A DNA stretch of 64,000 nt from contig CATLGV010000017.1 of assembly GCA_949948735.1 (NCBI GenBank), forward strand, positions 1 to 64,000, written 5' to 3'. Position 1 is the first letter of the stretch; every line of letters starts with the position of its first letter. Source of the DNA: an uncultured Lachnospiraceae bacterium. Its GTDB lineage: Bacteria; Bacillota; Clostridia; Lachnospirales; Lachnospiraceae. The notes under the pieces are model-generated. The model ran no database searches and was not told the origin of the DNA. It worked only from the letters and a program-made list of their open reading frames with translations. The position numbers were made by a program, and so were the translations under genes. Below, piece by piece: positions 16,242 to 25,693 of the stretch.

Positions 16242-17320
16242 GCTTCCACCCCCCTGCTCTTTGCCAGTTCCCCGAACGCGTTGGTATATAAAACGCAGTC
16301 CGCTTTTATCCTTCCGCCGCAGCGGTTTTCCATATAAAAGCAAATCCGGCCTGCAACGCTGTCCATAACCGCCTGCAGGCTGCCGCTCTCCCGCAGAATC
16401 GGAATTGCCTCCTCCGTCGTTGCGCACGCCAGTATGGCGCGGATTTGCGCGATATCCACCTGCGCTCCGGCGGCAAACGCGGCAAGAAGCTCCATCCTGC
16501 AGTCCGCTTCTTTGGAGTGGGTATTCATAATACCGCCTGCAACCTTAATAAGCTTCCCGATATGCCCGGTCAGCAGCATCCGTCGAAATCCCAGCTCCGC
16601 AGCCATATCAATAGTCGCTCCGATAAAATTGCTGCATTTTACGCTTCTGTCCAAATCGTATCCGTACTGCCGCCGCATAAAGTCCAGTCCGTAATTGCCC
16701 GGCGAGACCGCCACATAGTCAAAGCCCTCCGCCGCCCGCTGCCGCAGCTCCACCTGTATCGTGTCCAGAATTGCCTGACTGCTCACAGGCTCCACAATCC
16801 CGCTGGTTCCCAGTATCGATATGCCGCCCACGATGCCAAGCCTCGGATTAAAGGTCTGCGCCGCAAGCCGCTCTCCCTCGGGCACGGAAATCTCGACGCC
16901 AAGGCTCCCCCGATAATCGACCGCCCCGCATACCTCCAGCACTTCCTTCGTTATCATTTCTCTGGGAACACGGTTAATCGCCGCGCTGCCGACAGGCTGA
17001 TCGAGCCCTTTTCTGGTCACTCTTCCCACGCCCGCCCCGCCGTCAATCGCAATCCGCTGCGCAGCATCGCCCTCTATATAAAATACCTTCGCGTAAATCC
17101 ATGCACCGGTTGTGACGTCGGGGTCGTCCCCGCCGTCCTTCTCCACCGCGCAGCGCACCGCCCGCTCCGTCCGCAGGATATCCAGAATTTGGGCATGATA
17201 CAGGATGCCCTTGGGCGTCTCGATTGTAATTTCTTCCTTGACCTTCCCGGTCAGCAGCATATAGGCCGCCGCCTTCGCCGCCGCTGCCGCGCAGCTTCCC
17301 GTCGTAAAACCGTAACGCAT
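16199..17320 (-). CDS. cbiD: Cobalt-precorrin-5B C1-methyltransferase CbiD
   Basis: A 373-residue CbiD, which methylates C1 in the anaerobic route. It begins MRYGFTTGSCAAAAAKAA, the classic family start, and has ETPKG, GGAGVGRVT, GTSGIVEPVS, SPGNYG and LLTGHIGKLIKVAGGIMNTHS. I choose ATG 17320, one base after the cbiC stop; an in-frame ATG at 17344 would add eight residues inside cbiC. The 3' end overlaps the CbiF start by 43 bp. Confidence 0.94.
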   Translation of the reverse strand: MRYGFTTGSCAAAAAKAAAYMLLTGKVKEEITIETPKGILYHAQILDILRTERAVRCAVEKDGGDDPDVTTGAWIYAKVFYIEGDAAQRIAIDGGAGVGRVTRKGLDQPVGSAAINRVPREMITKEVLEVCGAVDYRGSLGVEISVPEGERLAAQTFNPRLGIVGGISILGTSGIVEPVSSQAILDTIQVELRQRAAEGFDYVAVSPGNYGLDFMRRQYGYDLDRSVKCSNFIGATIDMAAELGFRRMLLTGHIGKLIKVAGGIMNTHSKEADCRMELLAAFAAGAQVDIAQIRAILACATTEEAIPILRESGSLQAVMDSVAGRICFYMENRCGGRIKADCVLYTNAFGELAKSRGVEAWFTLLEREQAPQT

Positions 17321-17321
17321 C

Positions 17322-17972
17322 CTAATCCCCGTGCCTTCCCGCATCCCGCAGCCTGTACAGGGCGGCGTTGCAGATTGCCGCCGCAATACCGCTGCCGCCC
17401 TTTCTTCCGCGATTGACAATATACGGAATATCCGTGTCCAGTATCAGCTCCTTTGCCGCCTCCACATTGACAAAGCCCACCGGAACCCCGATGATAAAGG
17501 CCGGCCTCCAGTCCGCGCGGCACATTTCATGCAGCTTTATCAGCGCCGTCGGCGCGTTGCCGATAGCAAAGATAACCGGCTTGCCGATTTGGGCGGCCTT
17601 TTCCATGCTGACCGCCGCCCGCGTCAAACGCCTGTCCTTTGCCGCAAGCGCAACGTCCTCGTCCGCCATAAAGCAATGCGCGGCCCCGCCAAAGCCTGCC
17701 AGCGCCTTTTTGTTGATTCCCGCAAGCGCCATATTGGTATCCGTCACAATGTCCGCGCCGTTTTGAAGCAGTTCCTCCAGCATCCGCACCGCCCCCGCTG
17801 AAAAGCAAAGCGTCTTTGCATAATCAAAATCCGCGCTGGTATGAATCACGCGTCTGACAATCGCCTCCTGCTCCCCAGGTATCCGGATATTTCTTTTTTG
17901 AAGCTCCTCGCCGATTATCTCAAAGCTGCGTTTTTCTATCTCCTCCGGCAGCACATACTCTATCGCTTTCAC
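17322..17972 (-). CDS. cbiC: Cobalt-precorrin-8 methylmutase CbiC
   Basis: A 216-residue mutase that moves the C11 methyl to C12 to give cobyrinic acid. The catalytic-His region VIHTSADFDYAKTL and later GNAPTAL, GVPVGFVN and IVNRGRKGGSG are diagnostic. The start is a GTG with AAGGGGACAG upstream, and the first 53 bp overlap the end of the CobD gene. cbiD follows after one base. Confidence 0.95.
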   Translation of the reverse strand: MKAIEYVLPEEIEKRSFEIIGEELQKRNIRIPGEQEAIVRRVIHTSADFDYAKTLCFSAGAVRMLEELLQNGADIVTDTNMALAGINKKALAGFGGAAHCFMADEDVALAAKDRRLTRAAVSMEKAAQIGKPVIFAIGNAPTALIKLHEMCRADWRPAFIIGVPVGFVNVEAAKELILDTDIPYIVNRGRKGGSGIAAAICNAALYRLRDAGRHGD

Positions 17973-19029
17973 GTCTGTCCCCTTGCTCCTCTCTCCAATG
18001 CGCGACCGCCCACAGCAGCCGTTTATTTTCCCTGCGGCGCTTTACCGCAATCCGATAACAGCCGCCGCCAAGTCCCCGGAAATTCCCGCAGTCCCTGATT
18101 AAAATCCCCTGTTGCAGCAGCCGCTCATACAGCGTTTTCTCACCCGGCGCTTCCTTTACATAAAACAAGATAAAATTGGTCATGGATGGCAGGACCGCAA
18201 AGCCGTTTTTCCTCAGTCCTTCCTCCAAAAAGCGGCGTTCTTTCCTTATATAAGCCTGCGTCTTTTTTACAAACGCGGCTTCCTTTGCGCAGGCGCGCCC
18301 CGCCTCCTGCGCGAAACAGGAAAGATTCCACTCTGGCAGCTGCGCCGCTGTCTTTTCGCAAAGCGCTTTGTTTTTGCAGACCAGATACCCCAGCCTTACC
18401 CCCGGAATCGAAAAAATCTTCGTAAACGTCCGCACCAGTATCAGGTTCTCAAATTCTTCGACTGCCGAAAGAAAGGAGCGGCACCCGCCGCAAAACTCGA
18501 TAAAGCACTCGTCGAGCACGACATAAATCCCCTTCTCCCTGCAATAGCGCAGCAAGTCCATGACGGTATCCCCATCTAAAAGTCTGCCCGTGGGATTATT
18601 GGGATTTGCAAGAAACAAAAGATCCACATCCTCTGTCAATGCGGCGCAAAGCTCTCCGGTCACGTCAAAGCCGTTTTCCCGCCGAAGCTCACAATAGCGG
18701 ATTTCACTCCCCGCCGCCTTCGCCGCGTATTCATATCCGTAAAAGGACGGCGCGGGTATTACGGTCTTTTTCGGCCTTATGCCGTGGGCAACCGCCATAA
18801 AAAGCTCCGACGCCCCGTTCCCAAAGACAAGATATTCTCCAGGAACCGCAAGCATCCCGCCGACTGCCTCCCGCAGCGCCGCCGCCTCCATATCCGGATA
18901 CCTGCCGCATTGTGCGGCCGCTCTGTGCAGCGCCGCTCTTACGCGCCGCGGCGTCCCCAGAGGATTGACATTGACCGAGAAGTCGACCGCCGCCTGATTC
19001 CTGTATATATCCCCGCCGTGAATCCCCAT
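17920..19029 (-). CDS. cobD: Threonine-phosphate decarboxylase CobD (aminotransferase fold)
   Basis: A 369-residue PLP enzyme of the HisC/CobD family, making (R)-1-amino-2-propanol O-phosphate for the nucleotide loop. It opens with the CobD signature HGGDIYRN and FSVNVNPLG. The active-site motifs are NPNNPTG, DECFIEF and the PLP lysine in RTFTKIFSIPGVRLGY. HisC would also match the fold, but the start motif and the position between cbiB and cbiC favour CobD. The last ~18 residues (basic, CAAGGDRKTQL) overlap cbiC and look like read-through extension. It lies 39 bp after cbiB. Confidence 0.9.
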   Translation of the reverse strand: MGIHGGDIYRNQAAVDFSVNVNPLGTPRRVRAALHRAAAQCGRYPDMEAAALREAVGGMLAVPGEYLVFGNGASELFMAVAHGIRPKKTVIPAPSFYGYEYAAKAAGSEIRYCELRRENGFDVTGELCAALTEDVDLLFLANPNNPTGRLLDGDTVMDLLRYCREKGIYVVLDECFIEFCGGCRSFLSAVEEFENLILVRTFTKIFSIPGVRLGYLVCKNKALCEKTAAQLPEWNLSCFAQEAGRACAKEAAFVKKTQAYIRKERRFLEEGLRKNGFAVLPSMTNFILFYVKEAPGEKTLYERLLQQGILIRDCGNFRGLGGGCYRIAVKRRRENKRLLWAVAHWREEQGDRRESDRVCAAGGDRKTQL

Positions 19030-19068
19030 TTTGCGCCCCCAATCTTTACCCCGAATAACGAAAGGAAT

Positions 19069-20034
19069 CTAAACCAAAAACAGCATCAGCAAAAGGCAGA
19101 CGCCTTCGCAAAGCCCTGCCGTTCCGTACATCAGACGGTTTGCGCGCCGGATATCCTCGTATTCCACCCTGCGCAGCTCATCCCCGATATACGGCTTTTT
19201 TACTACCTTCCCGAAATAGCTGGCGTCCCCCGCAAGCCGTATCCCGAGCGCGCCGGCGCACACAGCCTCTGTCTGCGCGGAATTGGGGCTCGCATGGTTT
19301 TTGCGGTCCCTTCTGTAAATGCGAACCGCGTTTTGGCCCGAGAAGTCCCCGCCTGAGAGGAAGGCCGCCGCAATCATCAGGCAGGCGCTTACTCTTGCCG
19401 GGATAAAGTTGACCGCGTCGTCCAGCTTCGCCGCCGCCCTGCCAAAATACAGATAGCGCTCGTTCTTATACCCGACCATGGAATCCATCGTGTTTACGGC
19501 CTTATAGAAAAATCCGAGCGCCGGCCCGCCAAGCGCCAGACACAGCATCGGCGCGATCACGCCGTCCGACGTGTTTTCGGCCACTGTCTCTATCGCCGCC
19601 TTTGCCACGCCCTCCTCGTCCAGACAATCCGTATCCCTGCCCACTATCATCGAGACGTCCGCCCTTGCCTGCGCAAGGCTGCCCGCCTTTAAGCTGCGGT
19701 ATACCTTCATGCTTTCCACCCGAAGGCATTTTGCCGCCAGAAGCTGGTAAGACATCAGGCACTCCAGGGCCATTCCGGCCCAGGGATGAAGCCGGTACGC
19801 CGTCCACAGAAGAAGTCCCGCGGCGGCAGTGACTGTCGTAAGGACGATACACACCAGTCCCGCCCCCCGGCAAAGCTCCTGACGCTCATGCTCCGCCGGT
19901 TCTCTGCGCAGCCGCCTCTCCGTCCCCGCAATCAGTTTTCCAATCAGCCGGACCGGATGCGGGAAGCTGTGAGGGTCCCCCAAAATCAAATCCAGCAAAA
20001 ATCCTCCCGCAAACGCAATCATATGATATTTCAT
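19069..20034 (-). CDS. cbiB: Adenosylcobinamide-phosphate synthase CbiB
   Basis: A 321-residue membrane protein that joins aminopropanol phosphate to adenosylcobyric acid. It shows LDLILGDPHSFPHPVRLIG near the N-terminus, IVGRDT, AAIETVAENTSDGVIAP and MVGYKNERY, all CbiB hallmarks, with several hydrophobic helices. ATG 20034 overlaps the upstream phosphatase stop by 4 bp (ATGA). The earlier in-frame start at 20088 lies within that gene and is rejected. Confidence 0.94.
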   Translation of the reverse strand: MKYHMIAFAGGFLLDLILGDPHSFPHPVRLIGKLIAGTERRLRREPAEHERQELCRGAGLVCIVLTTVTAAAGLLLWTAYRLHPWAGMALECLMSYQLLAAKCLRVESMKVYRSLKAGSLAQARADVSMIVGRDTDCLDEEGVAKAAIETVAENTSDGVIAPMLCLALGGPALGFFYKAVNTMDSMVGYKNERYLYFGRAAAKLDDAVNFIPARVSACLMIAAAFLSGGDFSGQNAVRIYRRDRKNHASPNSAQTEAVCAGALGIRLAGDASYFGKVVKKPYIGDELRRVEYEDIRRANRLMYGTAGLCEGVCLLLMLFLV

Positions 20035-20657
20035 AGCTCCGCCGCTTCCTTTATCCGCACCTTTTTCTCCCGTATGTCCAGACTGCACAGATACCCGCCG
20101 CCGTTGGACGTCTGATAGTCAAAGTATCCCTTTTCTCCGTAAGCGCTCAAAATCGCCATAATCGTTCCCCCGTGGACAACGGCGCTTACCCGGACGGGCC
20201 TTTCCGCGTTTTTTTCTTCCGCCTCCCGCAGCAGGCCGCACATTCTTTCAAAGCCCTTTTTGCACCGCGCGATAAACGCCGCCCTGCCCTCGCCGCCCGG
20301 AAAGTCCAGCGTCCCTCCGCTGTCAATCCACTGCTGGTAATATCCGTCGTCCTTTAACTCTTCGTAATTTTTGTACTCAAACCGCCCGAAATCCGTCTCC
20401 TCCCACTCCGGAATCACAACCGGCCGCAGCGTGGGATAAAGGATGCGCGCAGTCTCCACACACCGTTTCATGGGGCTGACAAACAGGCAGTCGGCTTGGG
20501 GATAACGGTTTTGCTCCTTGTATGACGCAAGCAGCGCTATGCCGCATTCCGAAAGGGACTCGTCCGTTTTCCCCAGATACCGGCGCTGCGCGTTGGCCGG
20601 GGTCTCGCCGTGGCGGATAAACGCCAGCGTTATTTGATTTTCTGTCCGATTCCGCAT
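20031..20657 (-). CDS. cobC: Alpha-ribazole phosphatase-like histidine phosphatase
   Basis: A 208-residue member of the phosphoglycerate-mutase-like superfamily. The RHGE motif (residues 15-18), SPMKRCVETA and AVVHGGTIMAIL give the two catalytic histidines. Place in the operon between a CobU-like gene and cbiB suggests removal of the 5'-phosphate of alpha-ribazole or of AdoCbl-5'-phosphate (CobC). The family is broad, so the substrate rests on context. It overlaps the upstream gene by 28 bp. Confidence 0.85.
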   Translation of the reverse strand: MRNRTENQITLAFIRHGETPANAQRRYLGKTDESLSECGIALLASYKEQNRYPQADCLFVSPMKRCVETARILYPTLRPVVIPEWEETDFGRFEYKNYEELKDDGYYQQWIDSGGTLDFPGGEGRAAFIARCKKGFERMCGLLREAEEKNAERPVRVSAVVHGGTIMAILSAYGEKGYFDYQTSNGGGYLCSLDIREKKVRIKEAAEL

Positions 20658-21013
20658 AGTACCCGCTCCACCTCTTCCGCCCGCTGCGCAAGCTCCATTA
20701 ATATCCTGCCCGTCCGCTCCCGGTACGCCCGCTCAAACGCATCGACCGGCACAATCCCGTTACCGATTTCGTCGCTGATGATAATACAGTTATCACAGCG
20801 TTCCACAAACGCCAGCGCCTCCTCCTCGGGACAGCCGCCGTCCTGCAGGCGGCGCCGCACCCACCGGTGAAAATGGTTCACAACCGCCGTTCCTGCCTGC
20901 TGCGTCCCGTCCTCCGGCAAAACGCCGTCCCATACGGCGTCCTCCCGCAGCCGGTATTTTGAAAGCACATACTGCAGCTTCCCCTGTGCGTACCCGCCTG
21001 TTATCAGTTTCAT
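20630..21013 (-). CDS. Short CobU paralogue with altered P-loop
   Basis: A 127-residue protein related to CobU. The C-terminal half (IIISDEIGNGIVP, ERAYRERTGRILMELAQRAEEVERVLCGIGQKIK) is plainly CobU-like. The nucleotide loop, normally GGxxSGKS, reads GGYAQGKLQ, and the central part with the RHR histidine is missing or replaced by a basic segment. A full CobU is encoded nearby at 21806-22345, so this is probably a regulatory or accessory paralogue rather than the working kinase/guanylyltransferase. ATG 21013 overlaps the cobS stop by 4 bp and has GGAGG 5 bp upstream. Confidence 0.8.
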   Translation of the reverse strand: MKLITGGYAQGKLQYVLSKYRLREDAVWDGVLPEDGTQQAGTAVVNHFHRWVRRRLQDGGCPEEEALAFVERCDNCIIISDEIGNGIVPVDAFERAYRERTGRILMELAQRAEEVERVLCGIGQKIK

Positions 21014-21795
21014 CCCTGCCTCCATCTTAAGAAAATATCAACCGCCGCCGCGGCCGCCAGTATACATCCCTCGCACAGCACAACAAAGCAGCCTGCCGTA
21101 TCGCCCGTGACGCCGCCAAATTCCTTCCTGCTGCGAAAATAATAGCGGACAAACGCGTAAACCGCCCCGCCCACGGCCGCCAGCCCCGCCGGGAGCGACC
21201 AGTAAAGCATCAGCCCGATACAGGCCGCGCTTTGCACGTATAGCGCGCCCTTTACTATCCTTTTGGCGCAGCGGTCCGCAAACTGAAAGAGCATACCGTC
21301 CTTCTTTGCCAGCGGAAAGGAAACCGCGCTGACGCCGCACAGGCACCGCGACAGGAAAAATCCGCAGCAAACCACCCCAAGCATCCCCTTGTTGCCGGCG
21401 TCGATTTCGGACAGCGCGCCAAGGAAAACCATCCCGTATACCGCCAGCATAATGACCGCAAACGCGCCGATATGGGAATCCTTTAAAATCTCAAGCTTCT
21501 TTTCCCTGGACTGATAAGAATGAATCGCATCCATCGTGTCCATAAACCCGTCCACGTGAAACCCGCCCGTAATCAGAAGCGGAATCGCCGCGCCGGTCAG
21601 CGTGCGGCATATACCGCCGACCTGAAGGGTATCGCACAGGCACATCCATCCGTAGAGGCAAAGCGCGATGAACGCGCCGACCCACGGGAAGAAGCAGAAG
21701 ACATATTTCATATCCTCCTCCTTCCATGCAAACTGCGGAACCGGAATCCGGGAGTAAAGAGAAAACGCGATACAAAACGATTTTAATACCCGCAT
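21010..21795 (-). CDS. cobS: Adenosylcobinamide-GDP ribazoletransferase CobS
   Basis: A 261-residue polytopic membrane enzyme joining alpha-ribazole to AdoCbi-GDP, the last assembly step. It has FCIAFSLYSRIPVP at the N-terminus, GGFHVDGFMDTMDA (metal-binding Asp pair), DSHIGAFAV and GGVTGDTAGC near the end. AAGGAGG lies 5 bp before ATG 21795. It sits between the two CobU-type genes. Confidence 0.95.
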   Translation of the reverse strand: MRVLKSFCIAFSLYSRIPVPQFAWKEEDMKYVFCFFPWVGAFIALCLYGWMCLCDTLQVGGICRTLTGAAIPLLITGGFHVDGFMDTMDAIHSYQSREKKLEILKDSHIGAFAVIMLAVYGMVFLGALSEIDAGNKGMLGVVCCGFFLSRCLCGVSAVSFPLAKKDGMLFQFADRCAKRIVKGALYVQSAACIGLMLYWSLPAGLAAVGGAVYAFVRYYFRSRKEFGGVTGDTAGCFVVLCEGCILAAAAAVDIFLRWRQG

Positions 21796-21805
21796 ACAAA
21801 CCTCC

Positions 21806-22345
21806 TTATGCTTTTACGGACACCGGAAGCCCCACGACCATCTCCACGACCTGCTCCGCCCGTTCCGCCAGCTTTTGATGAATCGCTCCCATCGCGCGGA
21901 TATACGCCGTCGTTGTCTCATCATAGGCAATTCCGTCCTCAAATACATTGTTGCCGACCACAATCAGATGCGTCGTCTCCTTCCGCAGCCGCTCTATGCC
22001 CTTTATCACATTCTGCGCGACCTCCCGCTCCGGCTTCTGCTGCCCCTGGGCAAACATCTCGTTTGCGGTCAGATTGGAGACGCATTCCAGCAGCACGGTT
22101 TTCCTGCCATCCCCCATCTTGAGAAGCGCGTCCTCAATCCGGACCGGCTGTTCAATCGTCTGGAATCCTTTCCCGTCCCGGAGCGTCCGGTGCCTTTCCA
22201 CCTTCCGCCTGCTCTCTTCGTCAAATACCTGCATGGTTGCCAGATAATATTTCCGCGTATGCTCTTTACCGGCAAGCGCGCACGCAAGCTCCTCCGCATA
22301 CGCGGATTTCCCGCTGCCGCTCCCGCCAATGACCAGTATCATCAT
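21806..22345 (-). CDS. cobU: Adenosylcobinamide kinase/guanylyltransferase CobU
   Basis: A 179-residue full-length CobU that phosphorylates adenosylcobinamide and then transfers GMP. The P-loop is GGSGSGKSAYAE (residues 7-18), followed by YYLATM, RHRTLRDG with the guanylylated His, LLECVSNLTANE and VVGNNVFEDGIAYDETT. Some motifs diverge from enteric CobU (for example NNVFEDG instead of NEVGxG). Start codon ATGATG overlaps the cobT stop by 4 bp. Confidence 0.9.
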   Translation of the reverse strand: MMILVIGGSGSGKSAYAEELACALAGKEHTRKYYLATMQVFDEESRRKVERHRTLRDGKGFQTIEQPVRIEDALLKMGDGRKTVLLECVSNLTANEMFAQGQQKPEREVAQNVIKGIERLRKETTHLIVVGNNVFEDGIAYDETTTAYIRAMGAIHQKLAERAEQVVEMVVGLPVSVKA

Positions 22346-23433
22346 TCTGTTTTCCCCTCGTATCGCTCGTATGGTTTGACCCGGATATCCGCAAAGGACG
22401 TCCTCCCGCGGTAAACGGACAGCGCCATATCCAGCAGCGACAGCATCATCATCGCGCCGGTGCCCTCGCCCAACGCCATTTTCCCGTCTATCACCGGCTC
22501 CAGCCGCAGCGCTTCCATAAGCTTTTCTACCGCCGGCTCTTTTCCCTTGTGAGAGGGAATAAAGTACTGCGCGGTTCCCGGCACGAGTCGCTCTGCCAGA
22601 AGCGCGGCCGCCATACTGATAACCCCGTCCAGCACAACCGGCAAATGGCAGAGCCCGCCGCCGATACAGAGACCGGTAAGCCCCGCAAGATCCAGCCCGC
22701 CCACCGTCTCGAGCACACGGAGCGGCTGGGCCTCATAGAGCCGGTATTTGTCGATTGCCTCGGCTATAATCCGCCTCTTGCGCAGGAGCTTCTCGTCACA
22801 CAGGCCCGCCCCCCGTCCGGTCACCGAATCCGCGCCGCACTTCAGCAGGGCAGCCACGACCGCGCTGCTTGTCGTCGTATTGCCGATACCCATCTCGCCG
22901 GTGGCAAGGATGCGGTATCCCTGCCGCTTGCAATCCTCCGCCACCTCTATTCCCGTAAAAATCGCCCGAACAGCCTCCGCCTCCGTCATAGCGGGCCCTG
23001 TTCTGAAATTGTTGGTGCCGTGGCGGATTTTGCGCTCCAACACCCCTGGAATGTGCTCTTCCTCTTTCATCCCGATATCCACCGGAATCGTGTCCGCGCC
23101 GATAAGCGCCGCCATTTTTCCCACGGAGGAAGCGCCCCGGGCCATCTGTCTTACGACCGCCGTTGTCACCTCCTGTCCCGACTGGCTGACGCCCTCCGCC
23201 ACAATCCCGTTATCCGCGCACATGATGACGACTGCCTTTTTGGAAATGTCGATTTCCTCCGTTCCCTGAATCGCCCCGATACGCGCCGTCAGCGTCTCAA
23301 ACCGGCCAAGTCCGTCCAGCGGCTTGGCAACCGCGTCCCAGTTTCTCAGCACAGCCTCATAAACGCTTTTGTCGGGCATATCTACGGACAGCTTTCTGAT
23401 ATCAGCTGATATGCGCTTCTCTGAGTAATCCAT
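22342..23433 (-). CDS. cobT: Nicotinate-nucleotide:base phosphoribosyltransferase CobT
   Basis: A 363-residue CobT, which makes alpha-ribazole 5'-phosphate from nicotinate mononucleotide and the lower-ligand base. Clear motifs are [49 protein letters not shown] and the catalytic Glu in [11 protein letters not shown] 23433 overlaps the cobQ end by 32 bp. The upstream extension to 23538 lies within cobQ and is rejected. No lower-ligand base synthesis gene (bluB, bzaABCDE) is visible in the window. Confidence 0.95.
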   Translation of the reverse strand: MDYSEKRISADIRKLSVDMPDKSVYEAVLRNWDAVAKPLDGLGRFETLTARIGAIQGTEEIDISKKAVVIMCADNGIVAEGVSQSGQEVTTAVVRQMARGASSVGKMAALIGADTIPVDIGMKEEEHIPGVLERKIRHGTNNFRTGPAMTEAEAVRAIFTGIEVAEDCKRQGYRILATGEMGIGNTTTSSAVVAALLKCGADSVTGRGAGLCDEKLLRKRRIIAEAIDKYRLYEAQPLRVLETVGGLDLAGLTGLCIGGGLCHLPVVLDGVISMAAALLAERLVPGTAQYFIPSHKGKEPAVEKLMEALRLEPVIDGKMALGEGTGAMMMLSLLDMALSVYRGRTSFADIRVKPYERYEGKTE

Positions 23434-24886
23434 AAACCGCCTCCATATCCAGATATTCCGACAAAGTATCTGCCAGCCTGTCGTACTGCGCCTCCTTGTA
23501 CTCCTTATAATCCGCGCAAGGCTTCCCTGCCATGGCAATCCCTTTTTTCTCTGCCAGCGCGCTTACAAGCGCGGAGGCCGCCGCGCCCCTGTCAAATATC
23601 CCGTGAACATAAGTCCCGCACACATTGGGATTGCGCCCGCTTACCAATACCGCTTCCTGCTGGTTCTCATCATCCGAAAAGCCGCTGCTGTATCCCATAT
23701 GGATTTCATAGCCTTCATAGGCAATCCCCGCAAGCGCGGAAAAAATCCCGTCCGTCCGATTCACGGTTCCCCGCGCCTGACGGCGCACCTTTTCGCGCAG
23801 CAGCTTCGTCGTGACGGGCAGGAGCCCCATGCCCGCCATACTGCCGCCGGCTTCCACGCCCTCCGAATCGATAATCCGCTCCCCCAGCATCTGGTATCCC
23901 CCGCATATGCCGCAGACCGGTATTTTCTCCGCCGCTTCTTTGACGGCTTCCTCCAGTCCGTTTTGACGCATCCAGTCCAAATCGTTCATGGTATTTTTGC
24001 TGCCGGGCAGAAAAATCAAATCCGGACTGCCAAGCGCCGCGGCGGACGCGACATAGCGCACCGACACCTCCGGTATCTGTTCGAACACGTTAAAATCCGT
24101 GAAGTTTGATATTCTCGGATAGCGTATGACGGCAATGTCAATTTTCCCCCGCTTCTTTCTTTCAAAACGCTCTGTGAGGCTGTCCTCGTCCTCCAGCGCA
24201 ATATCCATATAGGGTATCACGCCGGTCACCGGAATACCGCCCTTTTGCTCCAGTATCTCGATGCCGGAATCAAGCAGGGACGCATCGCCCCGGAATTTGT
24301 TGATAATCAGCCCTTTTACCCGCATGCGCTCCTCCTCCCGCAGCAGCATCAGCGTGCCCAGAAGCTGCGCGAAGACTCCGCCTCTGTCAATATCGCCCAC
24401 AAGCAGCACCGGCGCGTCCACAAGCTCGGCCAGTCCCATATTGACAATATCGTTTTCACGCAGATTGATTTCCGCGGGGCTTCCCGCTCCTTCGATCACG
24501 ATAATATCCGCCATCGCTTCCAGTCTGTGAAACGCGCCGATAATATCCGGTATCAGCCTGCGCTTATAGGCAAAATATTCGCGCGCGCGCATATTGCCCA
24601 GCACCCGTCCGTTCACAATCACCTGCGAGCCGGTATGGTCCGTGGGCTTTAATAGAATCGGATTCATGCAGACCAGCGGCTCGAGTCCCGCCGCCTCCGC
24701 CTGCATTACCTGCGCCCTGCCCATCTCAAGCCCTTCCTTCGTGACGAAGGAATTTAACGCCATATTCTGCGATTTAAAGGGTGCCACCCTGTATCCGTCC
24801 CGCTTCATAATCCTGCACAGTCCCGCCGCCATAAGGCTTTTACCCGCGCCGGACATGGTTCCCTGTATCATAATCACTTTTGCCAT
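23402..24886 (-). CDS. cobQ: Cobyric acid synthase CobQ/CbiP
   Basis: A 494-residue amidotransferase that amidates side chains b, d, e and g. The ATP domain has [10 protein letters not shown] (P-loop), [11 protein letters not shown] and [11 protein letters not shown]; the class I glutaminase domain has [11 protein letters not shown] and nucleophile Cys in [11 protein letters not shown], with a catalytic-type His in VHGIFD. ATG 24886 is chosen over a GTG at 24901, which lies before the ATPase stop; both are weakly supported by ribosome sites. Confidence 0.95.
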   Translation of the reverse strand: MAKVIMIQGTMSGAGKSLMAAGLCRIMKRDGYRVAPFKSQNMALNSFVTKEGLEMGRAQVMQAEAAGLEPLVCMNPILLKPTDHTGSQVIVNGRVLGNMRAREYFAYKRRLIPDIIGAFHRLEAMADIIVIEGAGSPAEINLRENDIVNMGLAELVDAPVLLVGDIDRGGVFAQLLGTLMLLREEERMRVKGLIINKFRGDASLLDSGIEILEQKGGIPVTGVIPYMDIALEDEDSLTERFERKKRGKIDIAVIRYPRISNFTDFNVFEQIPEVSVRYVASAAALGSPDLIFLPGSKNTMNDLDWMRQNGLEEAVKEAAEKIPVCGICGGYQMLGERIIDSEGVEAGGSMAGMGLLPVTTKLLREKVRRQARGTVNRTDGIFSALAGIAYEGYEIHMGYSSGFSDDENQQEAVLVSGRNPNVCGTYVHGIFDRGAAASALVSALAEKKGIAMAGKPCADYKEYKEAQYDRLADTLSEYLDMEAVYGLLREAHIS

Positions 24887-24893
24887 CGCTCTT

Positions 24894-25682
24894 CTACCCA
24901 CTCCCTATCTGCCGGACATACGCAAGGAATCGCTCGTCTTTCAGAAAGTCCGCCTCCTCCATCCCGTAAAGCCTTTCGATAAAATCCGTCTCAAAAATCT
25001 CCGCCGGCGTGCCGCAGCGCTCGACATACGCGCCCTTAAGGCAGAGTATTTTGTCGGAAATAATCCTGGCAAGCTCCAGCTCATGTAAAGACATAATCAC
25101 CGTCAGCCCCTTTTTTTTGCGCATTTCATCCAGAATGGACAAAAATTCAAGCTTGTAGCGGATATCCAGATAAGAGGTCGGCTCGTCCAAAATGATAATC
25201 TCCGGCTCCTGACAGATTGCCCTTGCAAGCATCACCCGCTGCTTCTGTCCGTCGCTGATTTTGTTGAAATCCTGTCCGCCAATATCTGTGATGCGCGTAA
25301 GCGCCATCACCTCGTCTACAATGCGCGCATCCTCCCCGGACAGGACGCCGAACCATCCCGTATACGGGTAACGCCCCGTTGCGACCACGTCCCTGCAACT
25401 TTTGAGCTCCGCCCTGACCTTCTGCGTAAATACCACCGACATTTTCCTTGCCAGCTCGTTTCCCTTCATTTCCGATAACGAAGCCTGTCCCAGATATACC
25501 GTTCCGCCAAGCAGCCGCAGCTGCCCCGCAATGCTTTTGAGCATGGTCGACTTTCCCGCTCCGTTTGGCCCGATCAGGCTTAAAATCTCTCCCTTTGCCA
25601 GAGCGATTTCCACATCCTTTATCAGCGGCCGGTTCCCGTACCCCACGCACATCTTTTTTGTCATAAAATAATACTGTTCCAT
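24894..25682 (-). CDS. BtuD/FepC-like ABC ATPase
   Basis: A 262-residue ATPase of the siderophore/vitamin B12 uptake group. It carries Walker [10 protein letters not shown], an unusual signature SDGQKQR in place of LSGGQ, Walker [13 protein letters not shown] and the switch His in [11 protein letters not shown] 25682 gives the start [11 protein letters not shown] and overlaps the permease gene by 13 bases less than the longest frame would. With the permease and binding protein it forms an importer, most simply for corrinoids given the riboswitch-controlled operon, though cobalt, iron or haem complexes cannot be excluded. Confidence 0.88.
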   Translation of the reverse strand: MEQYYFMTKKMCVGYGNRPLIKDVEIALAKGEILSLIGPNGAGKSTMLKSIAGQLRLLGGTVYLGQASLSEMKGNELARKMSVVFTQKVRAELKSCRDVVATGRYPYTGWFGVLSGEDARIVDEVMALTRITDIGGQDFNKISDGQKQRVMLARAICQEPEIIILDEPTSYLDIRYKLEFLSILDEMRKKKGLTVIMSLHELELARIISDKILCLKGAYVERCGTPAEIFETDFIERLYGMEEADFLKDERFLAYVRQIGSG

Positions 25683-25693
25683 CTGCGTACCCT

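Noticed and set aside
17920..19029. HisC (histidinol-phosphate aminotransferase) instead of CobD
   Set aside because: The HGGDIYRN start and operon place favour CobD, though the fold is shared.
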